The notes under the pieces: model-generated
The model's database searches: none
The model's input: only the letters and a program-made list of their open reading frames with translations
What the model was told of the DNA's origin: nothing
Translations under genes and position numbers: made by a program
Assembly: GCA_030267965.1 (NCBI GenBank)
Contig: BRYA01000888.1
Coordinates: 36,904-71,935, forward strand
DNA length: 35,032 nt
From: Triparma columacea
Lineage: Eukaryota > Sar > Bolidophyceae > Parmales > Triparmaceae
Direction: 5' to 3'
Part shown: positions 1-8,969 of the stretch, piece after piece
Position numbering within the stretch: the first letter of the stretch is position 1
Layout: the number at the start of each line of letters is the position of its first letter

Positions 1-366
1 GCCGTCACAATCCCGGACTCTGTGGCCACGCTTCATTATAGGGCCTTCAACGGATGCACCGCCCTGACGAAACTCAGTCTATCTCCTGCCGTCTCCATCG
101 GTGGTAACTGCTTCCTTCACTGCACAGCCCTAATCTCTGCCGCTGCCGCTCAAAATATGCCGACTGTTGAGGACCTCCTCCATTCTAGGTGGCGCCGCAT
201 ACGCATACTTGAACGCGTCACCGTTCTGACCTGCCTCAAGACACTCTTTACGGACCAAGAAAAGAGGAAGCCACTGGACGGAGGTGAAGCGCAAACACTT
301 GGGGTAACTGCGGTACGCAAGAGACTACCGAAAGTTATGTGGAGAGTTATTCTGGAATTTCTGTAA
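1..366 (+). CDS. BspA-type leucine-rich-repeat protein, C-terminal part (5' end outside window)
   Basis: The reading frame is open from base 1, so the gene starts upstream of the window. The first residues (IPDSV, AFNGCTALTKLSLS, CFLHCTAL) match the LRR_5/BspA repeat pattern, in which IPxSVxxIxxxAFxxCxxLxxLxL is repeated. About two repeats are visible here. After the repeats comes a basic stretch ending in a helix-like tail (LPKVMWRVILEFL) at the stop. BspA-type LRRs are protein-interaction solenoids and form large families in some stramenopile algae and in parasitic protists. The partner and location of this one cannot be told. The LRR assignment is fairly safe. The function is unknown. Confidence 0.7.
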   Translation, partial: AVTIPDSVATLHYRAFNGCTALTKLSLSPAVSIGGNCFLHCTALISAAAAQNMPTVEDLLHSRWRRIRILERVTVLTCLKTLFTDQEKRKPLDGGEAQTLGVTAVRKRLPKVMWRVILEFL

Positions 367-667
367 GCTCTAAAATCTTATGTTGAACGGCAAACAAGAG
401 GGTCGTGGATGTTTTATTAAGAAGCAAACAGTCTTTCTGGCCGATCTTTTTCTCCTCTCGCAAGTGCTGGAGTCTTTCACCATCTTTTTCTCCTCTTCAG
501 TGCGCAGGGTGCAGGAGTTCGCCCTTGTTTGACTTTGGGCCCAATTTCAAGGCAAACCTCCAAAAAACCTCACTACGTTGTCATACTGATATTCAAACAC
601 CCTAATCTACCCTCAATAACGTCAATCTAATCCAGCCTACCTTAAAATCCCTCAATATCACCTAAAA
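367..667. other. Intergenic region, LRR 3' end to kinase start
   Basis: About 300 bp between two same-strand genes. It should hold the 3' UTR of the LRR gene and the promoter/5' UTR of the kinase. A 66-codon open frame at 405-605 has no recognisable similarity and no coding-like composition, so I do not call it a gene. The last 60 bp before the kinase ATG are C/T/A-rich and G-poor, as is common for leaders in this window. Confidence 0.4.
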
Positions 668-2203
668 ATGTCATCTTTCACAACAGCATCCGAGAATCCC
701 ACGCCGAATCCCTCCACAGTTTCCCTCTCAAACGCCTCCCACACCTGGCCCGTCGAGGCGTCGAAGTACATCCTAACAAAAGTGATAGGACGCGGAGCCT
801 TCGCCCAGGTATACGCAGGTAGGGTAAAGGTTTCAGAATCTGATCCCGTTTCGTCCTCCTCTTCCTCCACCCCTATCCCTGTTGCCACTGAGGACCGTAA
901 GCCTGCTCCCGGCGCCGGGCAGTACTACCCACACTGCGCGATAAAGGTCCTAGACCTTGAGTCATTGTCATCATCCCTGTCAGACATTAGACATGAGGTT
1001 TCAATAATGAGGTCAATATCCCACCCTAACGTCCTCGACGCCTACTCCTGTTTCCTCGAGGAGGGCGGTTCCCGTATGTGGTTAGTCTCCCAAATAATGG
1101 CCAAAGGTTCCTGTCTGAACGCCCTAAAAGTCCTCTCCGAGCAGGGCATAACAGGTTTCCCAGAGCAGGCTATATCATACGTCCTTCACGGGACTTTAAC
1201 GGGGCTTAGCTACTTCCATAGTAACGGCCATATACACAGGGACGTTAAAGCCGGTAACATCCTCCTCGGCTCCCTCGGCGGTGTCCGTCTCGCAGACTTT
1301 GGGGTTAGCGGTTGGCTCTCTTTAGGAGGTGACAGGAGGGAGGCTACAAAGACCTTCGTAGGTACTCCTTGTTGGATGGCACCGGAGGTTATGGAACAGG
1401 TTGACGGGTACAACTACTCAGCTGATATATGGAGTTTAGGTATAACCGGATTAGAGCTAGCTAAGGGTCACGCACCCTACGCGCACTATCCACCTATGAA
1501 GGTACTACTTCTTACTATACAAGAGGACCCACCCGGACTTGAGAGCTACGATAAGATGGCTGGTATGGGTGGAAAAAGTGGGGTCGGTCATAATTTCTCC
1601 TCCACGTTTAAGGGTTTTATAAGCAGCTGCTTAAAAAAGGACCCTTCGAAACGGTCCACGAGCAAGGAATTGCTGGGGGGGAAATTCTTTAAGGGGATGG
1701 ATACGGAGGAAGGGAGGGAGAGGGGGAGGAGGATTTTTATGGAGACTGTACTTGTTCATATTGATAATATCGCAGAGGGGGGGACAAGGGGGGGGCTAGA
1801 CATTGGGGGTGGTGGAGGGGGGGGAGGAGGGGGGGGGGGGGGAGGGGGAGGTACGGGAGGGGGGGGGGAGGGGGATGAAGGGATGACGGGAGGGACGGAA
1901 AAAGCGGGGGGAGGAGGAGGGGGAAGACTACCGGGTACGGAGGCTGTTACCTTCTCAGTGGGGGGGGGAGATAGACCTAAGGGTACTACATGGGTATTCT
2001 CAGACGGGAGTCAGGTTGTAAGGGAAGCGGAGGAAGAGGGGAGAAGGGAGGGGGGGGGGAAGGAGGAGGGGGACTTTTTTGACCAGTTTGAAAAGGAGAC
2101 GGGAGGGGAAAACTTCGATAAGGAGAAGGAGAAAAAGGAAACGGAGAAGAATGAAAATGATGACTTTATGGACGAGTTTGAAAAAATCGGAAAGGGAGAA
2201 TGA
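668..2203 (+). CDS. STE20-family protein kinase, OSR1/SPAK (Fray)-like
   Basis: A single-exon gene of 511 aa. The kinase domain spans about residues 34-345: glycine loop GRGAFAQV (41-48), catalytic Lys93, Glu110, HRD (190-192), DFG (210-212) and APE (238-240). The activation-segment string TFVGTPCWMAPEVMEQV and the later YPPMKVLLLTIQEDPP are hallmarks of the OSR1/SPAK branch, which in animals and plants acts below WNK-type kinases in ion and volume control. A Ser-rich insertion (about 55-85) lies between strands beta-2 and beta-3. After the kinase comes a long poly-Gly tract (from about residue 376), then an acidic Lys/Glu tail with two similar motifs (FFDQFEKETG and FMDEFEKIG). I cannot recognise a conserved OSR1 PF2 domain. 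The G-runs that encode the Gly tract are prone to sequencing error, so the tail frame is less certain than the kinase. Confidence 0.9.
   Translation: MSSFTTASENPTPNPSTVSLSNASHTWPVEASKYILTKVIGRGAFAQVYAGRVKVSESDPVSSSSSSTPIPVATEDRKPAPGAGQYYPHCAIKVLDLESLSSSLSDIRHEVSIMRSISHPNVLDAYSCFLEEGGSRMWLVSQIMAKGSCLNALKVLSEQGITGFPEQAISYVLHGTLTGLSYFHSNGHIHRDVKAGNILLGSLGGVRLADFGVSGWLSLGGDRREATKTFVGTPCWMAPEVMEQVDGYNYSADIWSLGITGLELAKGHAPYAHYPPMKVLLLTIQEDPPGLESYDKMAGMGGKSGVGHNFSSTFKGFISSCLKKDPSKRSTSKELLGGKFFKGMDTEEGRERGRRIFMETVLVHIDNIAEGGTRGGLDIGGGGGGGGGGGGGGGGTGGGGEGDEGMTGGTEKAGGGGGGRLPGTEAVTFSVGGGDRPKGTTWVFSDGSQVVREAEEEGRREGGGKEEGDFFDQFEKETGGENFDKEKEKKETEKNENDDFMDEFEKIGKGE
1803..1930 (+). repeat. Poly-G-rich tract coding for poly-glycine
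   Basis: Almost pure G runs (up to about 15 consecutive G) inside the 3' part of the STE20 kinase gene, translated as more than 20 near-consecutive glycines. It has potential to form G-quadruplexes and is a likely site of length variation or assembly error. Confidence 0.8.
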
Positions 2204-2545
2204 GGTTTTGAGTGCACGACCATTTCTTAGATGGGGAGGAGGGGGGTTGGCGGGGGGGGGGATAAAAAAACAAGAGGCAGCATTAGTCTCTTCAAGACAC
2301 CATTTTATATTCTCTTAAAGACACCATTTTATAGACTCGTTATGTAAATTGAAGCTGGTAAGTTTGCCAGGGATAGCTCCCTCCGAGTAGACTTACCGAC
2401 CCCTGAACAGCCTGAACAGCGTGTTCAGTTCTGAATCTGAAAAAATAATAACCCACCTAATCCCCCCCCTTGCCTAAAAACGTTTACCCCCCCCTGCCTA
2501 CGCCCCTGCCTACGCCCCTGCCTACCCCCCTGCCTACCCCCCTGC
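2204..2545. other. Convergent intergenic region with short direct repeats
   Basis: This region separates the 3' ends of the two kinase genes. It contains a perfect 16-bp direct repeat at 2294-2309 and 2318-2333 (AAGACACCATTTTATA), 24 bp apart, and the start of a 12-bp minisatellite (from 2491). No gene is seen. Confidence 0.5.
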
Positions 2546-2560
2546 CTACGCCCCTGCCTT
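2491..2560. repeat. 12-bp minisatellite overlapping the AGC-kinase stop codon
   Basis: Five full units of CCCCTGCCTAC(G/C) plus a partial sixth. Read on the minus strand every unit carries TAG in the same frame, because 12 is a multiple of 3. The kinase stop (2546-2548) is supplied by one unit, and further copies give back-up stops downstream. Confidence 0.85.
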
Positions 2561-4089
2561 ATCCTCCGAGTCAACAATCTCATCTTCATAACAGTCCTCC
2601 TCCAAGACCTCCACCGGGGTAGGGTGACCAGCCCCTGTCATCTGCCTCTTTACCTCCATCTGCCTGTCCCTGCCGCTCATCTGCGTCGTCTGGCTCCTCC
2701 GCATGCTCTCGGAGGGCCGCTCGCCGTAGTCCGTGTTGAGGACGTAGTCGATGAACTTCTCGACATCCGAGGGAGAGGCGGCAGAGTCAGATGGACCATC
2801 GGAGAAAGCGTCGCCTATGTCGTCCTGGAAACCGGAGGCGTTCCTTTGGTCGATATTTGGGATGAAGGGGGGCTGCGGGGGGGAAGTTTGTTTGAGCCTC
2901 TTTGTCCAGTAATAACCCTTCCCCACACATCAACACCCCACACACGCCCTCACCTTTGACGTCATGGCCGCGAGACCCTTCCAATCAAATCCATTGAACC
3001 AAGCGTGCTTCTTTATAGCGTTCATGCCTGCACTTTCTCCCCTTCCCCCTCCAAGCCTCCTGCTCGGTCTAAGGAAGAGTAGCCTTTTGATAATGTCCCT
3101 GGCGTCATCAGATTCATCTGCGATTAAAGATTTGTTCCTCTGCTGCATAATCTTGATCCCTCCTAGCTCGTCGTACTCGGTCGGCCCCCCACTGTTCTCA
3201 TCAATCGAGCGGTGCGTCCTCCTGGTGGGCGAGACAGTCTTGATCTGAGCAATAATGTCCTTCCCGTACTCCTTCTTGAAGGGCCTGACGAGGCAGACGA
3301 ACTCGTGCAGGCAGACCCCGAGGCTGAAGCACTCGCTCGCGATGTTGTGCCTGTGCCCGTCCTTGTAGATTTCCGGGGCCATGTACCCGTTCGTCCCGCT
3401 GGAGTCAGTGCAGACCATGGTGTCCTTGTCGACGAAGGCAGATATGCCGAAGTCGGTTAGCTTCACGTAACCGTTCTTGTCAAGCAAGAAGTTGTCGGGC
3501 TTGAGATCGCGGTGCAGGACGCCCTGGGAGTGCAGGTACTCAAGAGCCAAGACAGTGCAGGCAGTGAACCATTGCGCTTCCTCCTTCTTGAACGCTGCGG
3601 TGATTTTAAAGAGAGTGAGAGGGGCTGTAATGGACCTGGCTTCACTTCCTCATTCGTTTCCTCCTTCCTCCTCCTTCCTCCTCCTTCCTCCTCCTTCCTC
3701 CTCCTTCCTCCTCCTTCCTCACCTTTTTTATCCTTCAATTTCTTGTTTATGTGGAACCTCAGGTCCCCTCCAAGTGCGATATCCATGATTAAGTAAAGGT
3801 AGGTGTTGTCGTGGAAGGCATAGTGCGCGTTGCAGATGAACACGTTGTTGAGATCCTTAAGGAAGTCCAACTCCCTAAAGACCTCCATCTCCATCCTCTT
3901 GCTGCAAACATCTGAGATGATCTGCCTCTTCTGCGCATACATCTTCTCCTTGTCATCTCCGCTCTTCTTCACCACCATATGGACATGGCCGAAGCCTCCC
4001 TTACCGATGGTCGTGTGCATTTCGAAGTGAGACTCGTCGATCTCATTCTGGTTGAATTTATCCCCCACACTTGATCCACAGGCGCCCAT
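2546..4089 (-). CDS. AGC protein kinase, STK32/YANK-like, N-myristoylated
   Basis: Three exons on the minus strand: 4089-3723, 3594-2954 and 2872-2546. The introns are 3595-3722 (GTGAGG...CAG) and 2873-2953 (GTGAGG...CAG). The spliced product is 444 aa. The N-terminus MGACGSS fits N-myristoylation at Gly2 with a palmitoylatable Cys4, as in STK32 kinases. Kinase motifs are glycine loop GKGGFG (about 29-34), Lys in YAQK, GGDLRFH after the hinge, HRDLKPDN (150-157), DFG (170-172) and APE. The order of motifs and the GGDLR(F/Y)H segment match YANK/STK32. The protein is probably membrane-attached. The C-terminal 110 residues are acidic and Ser-rich, with no recognised domain. Splicing restores the segment between hinge and catalytic loop ([20 protein letters not shown]) without a gap, which supports the model. 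It converges with the STE20 kinase gene. Confidence 0.9.
3661..3720. repeat. 10-bp tandem repeat in AGC-kinase intron 1
   Basis: Six perfect head-to-tail copies of CTCCTTCCTC. On the transcribed strand this is (GAGGAAGGAG)6, and it begins immediately after the intron's GT donor (3722-3721). The array fills nearly half of the 128-bp intron. Confidence 0.95.
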
Positions 4090-4622
4090 AGAAGATCCCT
4101 GGGCTCTTATGGCCTTATCACTGCGTTTGACCTAGTGAGATTGCCGTCGATTCGTTCTCTAGCAGCGCAAAAATTGCAGTAGCTTATTTAAATTTTCGAA
4201 AAGGCACTTTATCCAACAAAGGAGGGAAGGCTATGAGGATGCAACGAGGCAGGTAAAGACAGGCTTGAAAAAGAGATATTACAAACAATTACACGGGAGG
4301 AAACCTAATAATGGTAAGATCGTGGTGTAATGAGGTGTAGTGAGATAACTAACCCTCACGTGGCGGACTTCAAGGATTCCCAGAAACAAAATATTCAGGA
4401 CAACCTGCTTTCCTGCTGTCTGTTCAGTTAGGCAACCCTAACCCAAAATAATATAGGTGAATAGATCGGATCTTTTGGAAATCTTCTGCGTGTTTCGGAT
4501 GTGCAATACTTAGCTTGTTTCTGTTAGGCTCCTTTTACCTTCGTCGGATCCTTTTAGGGAGGAATTTCAGGTCCAAAACCGAAACCCAAACTGACCCGCC
4601 CCTCTCTCCCTTCTCCTCAGAA
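4090..4622. promoter_or_regulatory. Divergent intergenic region (AGC kinase / RIIa protein)
   Basis: 533 bp between two divergent start codons, so it should contain both promoters. The sequence just before the right-hand ATG is pyrimidine-rich and ends CTTCTCCTCAG at 4610-4620, a good 3' splice site two bases before the ATG. A 5'-UTR intron is therefore likely. A possible donor is GTAAGA at about 4315. No TATA-like element is convincing. Confidence 0.45.
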
Positions 4623-4832
4623 ATGGAAGTGAACCGCATTTTCTCTGCTGAGCAGATCTCTGTGCACCCCGAGCTCCCTTCTATACTCAAGGAATACACC
4701 AAGGCTGTCATCAAGGCCAACCCTAAGGACCTTCTTGCCTTCAGCGCAGAGTACTTCAGGAAGAAGGCTGATATTCCCGGAGACCCCGTGCCCGGGAGCG
4801 AGGAGAGCCTCAACGACCCTCAGGAGAATTAG
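4623..4832 (+). CDS. RIIa-domain (ropporin/RSP11-like) flagellar protein
   Basis: A 69-aa protein that consists almost entirely of an RIIa (PKA regulatory subunit dimerisation/docking-like) fold: LPSILKEYTKAVIKANPKD followed by LLAFSAEYFRKK. This is the pattern of ropporin, SP17 and Chlamydomonas RSP11, small radial-spoke proteins that bind an amphipathic helix on a spoke partner (an AKAP-type interaction). The start at 4623 is chosen because similarity begins there and because a CTTCTCCTCAG splice acceptor lies just before it. The open frame to 4515 is most likely 5'-UTR intron. The tail (about residues 52-69) is acidic. Its presence implies the organism builds motile flagella at some life stage. 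Confidence 0.82.
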   Translation: MEVNRIFSAEQISVHPELPSILKEYTKAVIKANPKDLLAFSAEYFRKKADIPGDPVPGSEESLNDPQEN

Positions 4833-4935
4833 GTCGTTGTACTCGAGACATGTAAACTAACGTGTAACCTCTCGCCACCAAAAATATTCTTTGGGTTTGT
4901 TTTCGTTCTATCATTTGATCATTGCTACCTTAATT

Positions 4936-6158
4936 CTACCGTGTAAATAAGGACGCTTCAACGGCCCCCTTATCGACATAAGGCGTGCTTTGGAGGAGGC
5001 TCCCTCTGCTGCTGCTTTCCTTCATCTTTGCCTCTCTGTCCTGGTGAACCTTCTCAAACCTCTCCTTGTGCTTCTGCTCATTTATCCAGCGCCTCCTCCT
5101 CGACTCGAACTCCTTAAATTCGGCCTCCGACATGATGATTCTGAAATCCACCCAGTGGTCTTCGGGCTCGGCCCCCTCCTTTGCGTACCACCCAATCTCG
5201 TCGTCGCAAGGTTTGAAGTTCTCCTTGTTTGACTCTATCGTTGTCCTGCCCCTCATCTTCAATAATTTGACGTCGTCGGGATCTTCGTCAACTTCCCAGG
5301 TGTACAGTGCCTTCTTCTTCTTCTTCTTGGCGGTGATGTTGATGGTCTCAAGGGGCTTCCCCCGGATCAGACCGCCATCGATGAACTTGGCGATGTCTTC
5401 GATTTGAACGCTCCCTGAGCCGCTTGCGTCCATCAGCTTCATTAGTTTCTCAATGTCCCCGTCCGAAATGTCCTTCGGGCTAATTTTGAGAATCTTTCTA
5501 CAGACAGGCTTGAGCTTGTTGAAGTCAAAGGACCCAGACTTGTTATGGTCGCAACGCTTGAAGAACGACCGAACATCGTCACCATACAGAGCTACCTTCA
5601 TCTTCATCTGCATCTTCCTGAGCATACTCTTCCTCTCCTCCCCCACGCCCCTCGGAGTTTGAGGACTGTTCACGGCCCTGCTGCTGCCAAAGCTAGCGTT
5701 CCATTCGCTCCGCTTCCGAGGCGTTAAGTCTTGCGAGGCGCTGAAGTTTAGTGCCTTGGCTTTCACCATGCTCTTTTTCCTCTCGCTCATCGGTGTGCCA
5801 GTGTTAAAAACGCTTCGCTGGTGTTGTGGGGTCGAGTTCCAACCCTCAATTGCTGCCTTGGTACTGTTGACGATTGGTGGAGAAGGGGTTCAAGGATAAA
5901 GCCAGAGTTAGATGCGAGATAATTTTGATTTACTGCCAACATCAACCATCCTTCACCCAACTCTCACCTCCTTCTTGACCCCGCAGCCTTCTTGAACCCG
6001 CTTCCAGTCTTCTTAACGGAACTGAGAGGCGAAAGTGAGTCTTCACTGAAACGCACGGGTGTAGTTTTTGTCGCCATTTCCTGGCTTGCGAGCTCCTCAG
6101 GGTAGTCCTCCATGGGAGGTGGAGGTGGATAAACCTCGGCAGGGCTTCGCTTGCTCAT
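4936..6158 (-). CDS. EF-hand protein, possibly axonemal
   Basis: Two exons on the minus strand: 6158-5968 and 5863-4936. The intron 5864-5967 (GTGAGA...CAG, phase 2) gives a 372-aa product. The splice joins KKAAGSRR to a frame that stays open through 25 more codons before the first internal Met, so exon 1 is well supported. Two EF-hand loops are visible. The first is at about 169-180 (DHNKSGSFDFNK, with Lys instead of Glu at position 12, so weak or non-binding). The second is at about 209-220 (DASGSGSVQIED, canonical ends). Pro-rich and Ser/Thr-Pro segments come first. The C-terminal third is Lys/Arg/Glu-rich and helix-like, with a distinctive end (STPYVDKGAVEASLFTR). It lies tail to tail with the RIIa gene, 103 bp apart. 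The precise role is unknown, and an axonemal link is a guess from context. Confidence 0.78.
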
Positions 6159-6356
6159 CCTCTTATTAGGCTCAGAGTAACGTTGAAACGCTGTGAAATG
6201 TATGCAGTGCCGCCTTTGTCCGTATGCACCGCCTACGTTCGGGATAGTTGAGTTCAAAGGTTGTCTATCAAAGCAGGCCAAGCGGAAAAGTGCTAAAAGA
6301 AGCAACGGGCAGGATTCGGATTTATTTGGGAGACAAGATCCAAAACCAGATTACCA
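6159..6356. promoter_or_regulatory. Short divergent promoter (EF-hand gene / MDR gene)
   Basis: Only 198 bp separate the two opposing ATGs (6158 and 6357), so both transcripts must start within this stretch or from overlapping promoters. I see no TATA box. Confidence 0.5.
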
Positions 6357-7679
6357 ATGTCTGAAACCCCCCCTCCCCCCCCGCCGACGATGACTGGAGC
6401 AATTTTTTCATCAACATCTTCCTCTGGTGTCTGCTTCAACCCCGAGCTCCCAACTCCAAGCATGTCTGCACCCTCCAAAGTTGCACCGGGACTTTTTCCC
6501 GGCAGTGTGTTGGTTCGCGTTCATGCTGCTGGTGCAAACCCGGTAGATGCCAAGTATATCATCGGTGATAAGCTTCCCGAGTCTTGGATGTCGTTCTCCG
6601 CGCGTCGTGTGAGTGGGCACACCCCTGGTTTCGACTTTTCGGGAGTTGTGGTGAATGCTCCCCCAGGCTGTGGGTACGAGGCGGGAGATGAAGTCTACGG
6701 CCTTGCGTGTGATCCAGCTAAGATGGCGATGCGGACGCTTAGGGGCAGCTTTGCGGAGTACTGCTGCCCTCCCTTGAACCAGATATTCAAGAAACCTATT
6801 TCTTTGAGTCACGTTGAGGCTGCGGCACTGCCTCTTGTAGGGACCACGTGCGTGCAGGCCTTTGAGGAGCACGGTTTGAAGGAGGGCCATCGTGTTTTGA
6901 TCATTGGGGCGAGCGGGGGTGTCGGCCATGTCGCAACCCAAGTTGCCTCATTGCAGGGAGCCAAGGTCGTGGGGGTGTGCAGCGGAAGGAACGAAGAATT
7001 CGTCAAGGAAATGGGAGCTGAGAAGGTGATTAGCTACGGGGAAGGCGATGTTTTCGAGAAGATCAAAAAGGAGGCCGAATCGGGTGGGAAATTCGACATT
7101 GTTCTTGACTGCGTCAACTCCGCAGATTCGAGAGATCAGAAGGCGTCCTACCTCTCGCAGTTGCTTGGGCCGCTTAAGGATTCGGTAATAAATACTGAGT
7201 CGGGGAGCGATGGTCACAACTATGTCGTGCTCGGCGGCCGCAGCAGCGAGTGGACGACCGCTGCTCTCAAGAGGTTCACAGGTGTCAACATGTTTAAGAG
7301 CAATTTCGAGCTCTTTTGGATCAAGATGCCAAGCTGTCAAAGTGCGCTTAAGACTCTGGGGCAGCTGGCCGATGAGAAAGGGCTGAAACCAAAGGTTGAC
7401 CTCGAGATGGACTTTGACGAGGAGAGTTGCAGGAAAGGTGAGAGGAGAGGAGGAGCATCACCAAGTGCAATAAACACGCACACGATCACCCGTCCATGAC
7501 GCATAGACGAGATACACACCCGCTCTTGTCCAGGCCGACACGTGGGAAGATCGACCGTACACTAATACTACTGCTGTCATAATCCTTACCTATCGTTCGT
7601 CGCAGCTTTCGATACCCTCAGGGGAAGGAGGACGGCAGGGAAAATTGTCCTCAAAGTCGTCAAGTCTCAGAGTAAATAA
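6357..7679 (+). CDS. Zinc-less quinone oxidoreductase-type MDR (RTN4IP1/QOR-like)
   Basis: Two exons: 6357-7437 and 7606-7679. The intron 7438-7605 (GTGAGA...CGCAG, phase 1) gives a 384-aa product. Residues about 45-160 form the GroES-like domain (VLVRVHAAGANPVDAKY, PGFDFSGVV, GDEVYGL). The Rossmann NADPH-binding motif follows at about 182-195 (LIIGASGGVGHVATQVA). Neither the structural nor the catalytic zinc cysteines of alcohol dehydrogenases are present, which places it with NADPH:quinone reductase-like MDRs. The short last exon restores the expected ending (AFDTLRGRRTAGKIVLKVV), strong support for the splice. It probably reduces quinones or enones with NADPH, with no visible targeting peptide. 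The N-terminus is Pro/Ser-rich. Confidence 0.9.
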
Positions 7680-7721
7680 ATACAAAGCCCGGTCGCGTGA
7701 TTTCTAATCTAACTGCTCTAT

Positions 7722-8549
7722 TTACGACGTGGATCTCTTCTGCTGGCGCCTTCTCCTTACCATCTTGTGCACAAATCTATCGCTTTCTTCTGACGAATCA
7801 CCCTCCCCATCAGTCGACTGGAATTTCACAAGGTTGTTGAGGCTATCGAAGCTTTTCTTGAGCCTTCTTTTGAACATGTTTGGCTCGGTGTCGGAGAAGG
7901 AACCGAATAAATCGCTCTTCGTGCTGAATCGAGCCGCGCGTCTCATGCGTTTCAGCCTTTGTCGTGCACGAGAAATCTTGTCCTTCATCTTCTCGACATT
8001 CATCGCAACGTATGCCCCGAACCACACGAGTGTCCATACTATGCATGTAAAACCAAAAACGAAGCAGTCTTTGCTTTCTGTCAGGGTTGAGTGGCCAATG
8101 AAGAACAGAGAGCAAACAAAGCCTTCGAGCAGGTGAGTGGAAACCGACGTGAAGAGCAGTCGTCTGTTTACAAAGGCTTGATACACCGCGTAAGAGTCGG
8201 TAATGATGTAGCGGAACTGTAGAGCGCACATCCACACGTGCAAGATTGTGTGCTCGTCGTGATCGTAATTGGGATCTTTCAGGTTGAGGAGCTTCCTCCC
8301 AAACTTCAGCGACTCGACCCAGTTGTTACCCCCTAGCGAAAGACTATATAGCACCCAAGACGCCCCTATTATATGAGACACCATGGCAAGGGCGGCGATA
8401 TACCTGAGCCAATGTTTCGTCTGCGGGAACAGGTAAAACTCTGGCTTCCCCTGCAATTTTGTCTTTTCTGGTCCTGTCATTGAGGTAGTCCTAGTCCTCG
8501 CACGTCTTCGGGGGCTCTGATCTCTTCGTTCTGGAGATTGTGAATGCAT
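7722..8549 (-). CDS. Four-transmembrane protein of unknown function
   Basis: An intronless 275-aa frame. The N-terminus is basic (RRDQSPRRRARTRTTS). Four hydrophobic segments lie at about residues 47-70, 101-126, 130-152 and 161-183, the typical spacing of a small TM bundle. The C-terminus is a long, strongly basic tail with clustered Arg/Lys and Ser/Asp-Glu patches (about 190-275), probably cytosolic. I do not recognise the family. The topology loosely recalls TMEM-type four-helix proteins, but no diagnostic motif is seen. An internal Met at residue 24 is an alternative start. The gene ends 42 bp from the MDR stop, tail to tail. Confidence 0.65.
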   Translation of the reverse strand: MHSQSPERRDQSPRRRARTRTTSMTGPEKTKLQGKPEFYLFPQTKHWLRYIAALAMVSHIIGASWVLYSLSLGGNNWVESLKFGRKLLNLKDPNYDHDEHTILHVWMCALQFRYIITDSYAVYQAFVNRRLLFTSVSTHLLEGFVCSLFFIGHSTLTESKDCFVFGFTCIVWTLVWFGAYVAMNVEKMKDKISRARQRLKRMRRAARFSTKSDLFGSFSDTEPNMFKRRLKKSFDSLNNLVKFQSTDGEGDSSEESDRFVHKMVRRRRQQKRSTS

Positions 8550-8969
8550 TAGTCTGGTATGTACAGTATTTTGATGGGTTGCACACAGTTGGCGCCGGGG
8601 TTGTGTGTTTCTGAAAAGGGGCCAGAAGAAGGTTTTAAGTCGATCACAAGAGGTAACTTCTCGTTGAATATGATGATGCGGGTAGATAGAGCCCCCAATG
8701 TGTTTTTGTTGCGGCGTGAATCACAAGGGGGGGGATTAGGGAATTATCCGCTTTCGGAAAGATTGGCAGGCCAAGGGGTATGCTGAACTAACTATTTGGC
8801 ACTATGCTCCCTAAATAGTTAAGAGCCTTGGGTGAACTAGGCGGTGGGAATGTGATGAGAGAGTTCGGGTACAATTTTTAAGCAATTTTGTTAGTGCGAG
8901 AGAAGAGGTCTAGTCTACTATTTATTTTACGCTTTGTCCTTGCCAACTTCTCTCGCTCACTATGCCCAT
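8550..8969. other. Intergenic region with a small hairpin
   Basis: 420 bp between the start of the four-TM gene and the 3' end of the dipeptidase gene. A perfect 9-bp inverted repeat (TAACTATTT ... AAATAGTTA, 8789-8797 and 8813-8821, 15-nt loop) is visible. No gene could be supported. Confidence 0.45.

Noticed and set aside
405..605. 66-codon frame between the LRR and kinase genes
   Set aside because: No recognisable similarity or coding signature. Expected by chance in a UTR/promoter region.
8550..8969. Hairpin at 8789-8821 as a transposon end or terminator
   Set aside because: Only a 9-bp stem, with no flanking duplication or transposase. A eukaryotic terminator does not need such a hairpin.
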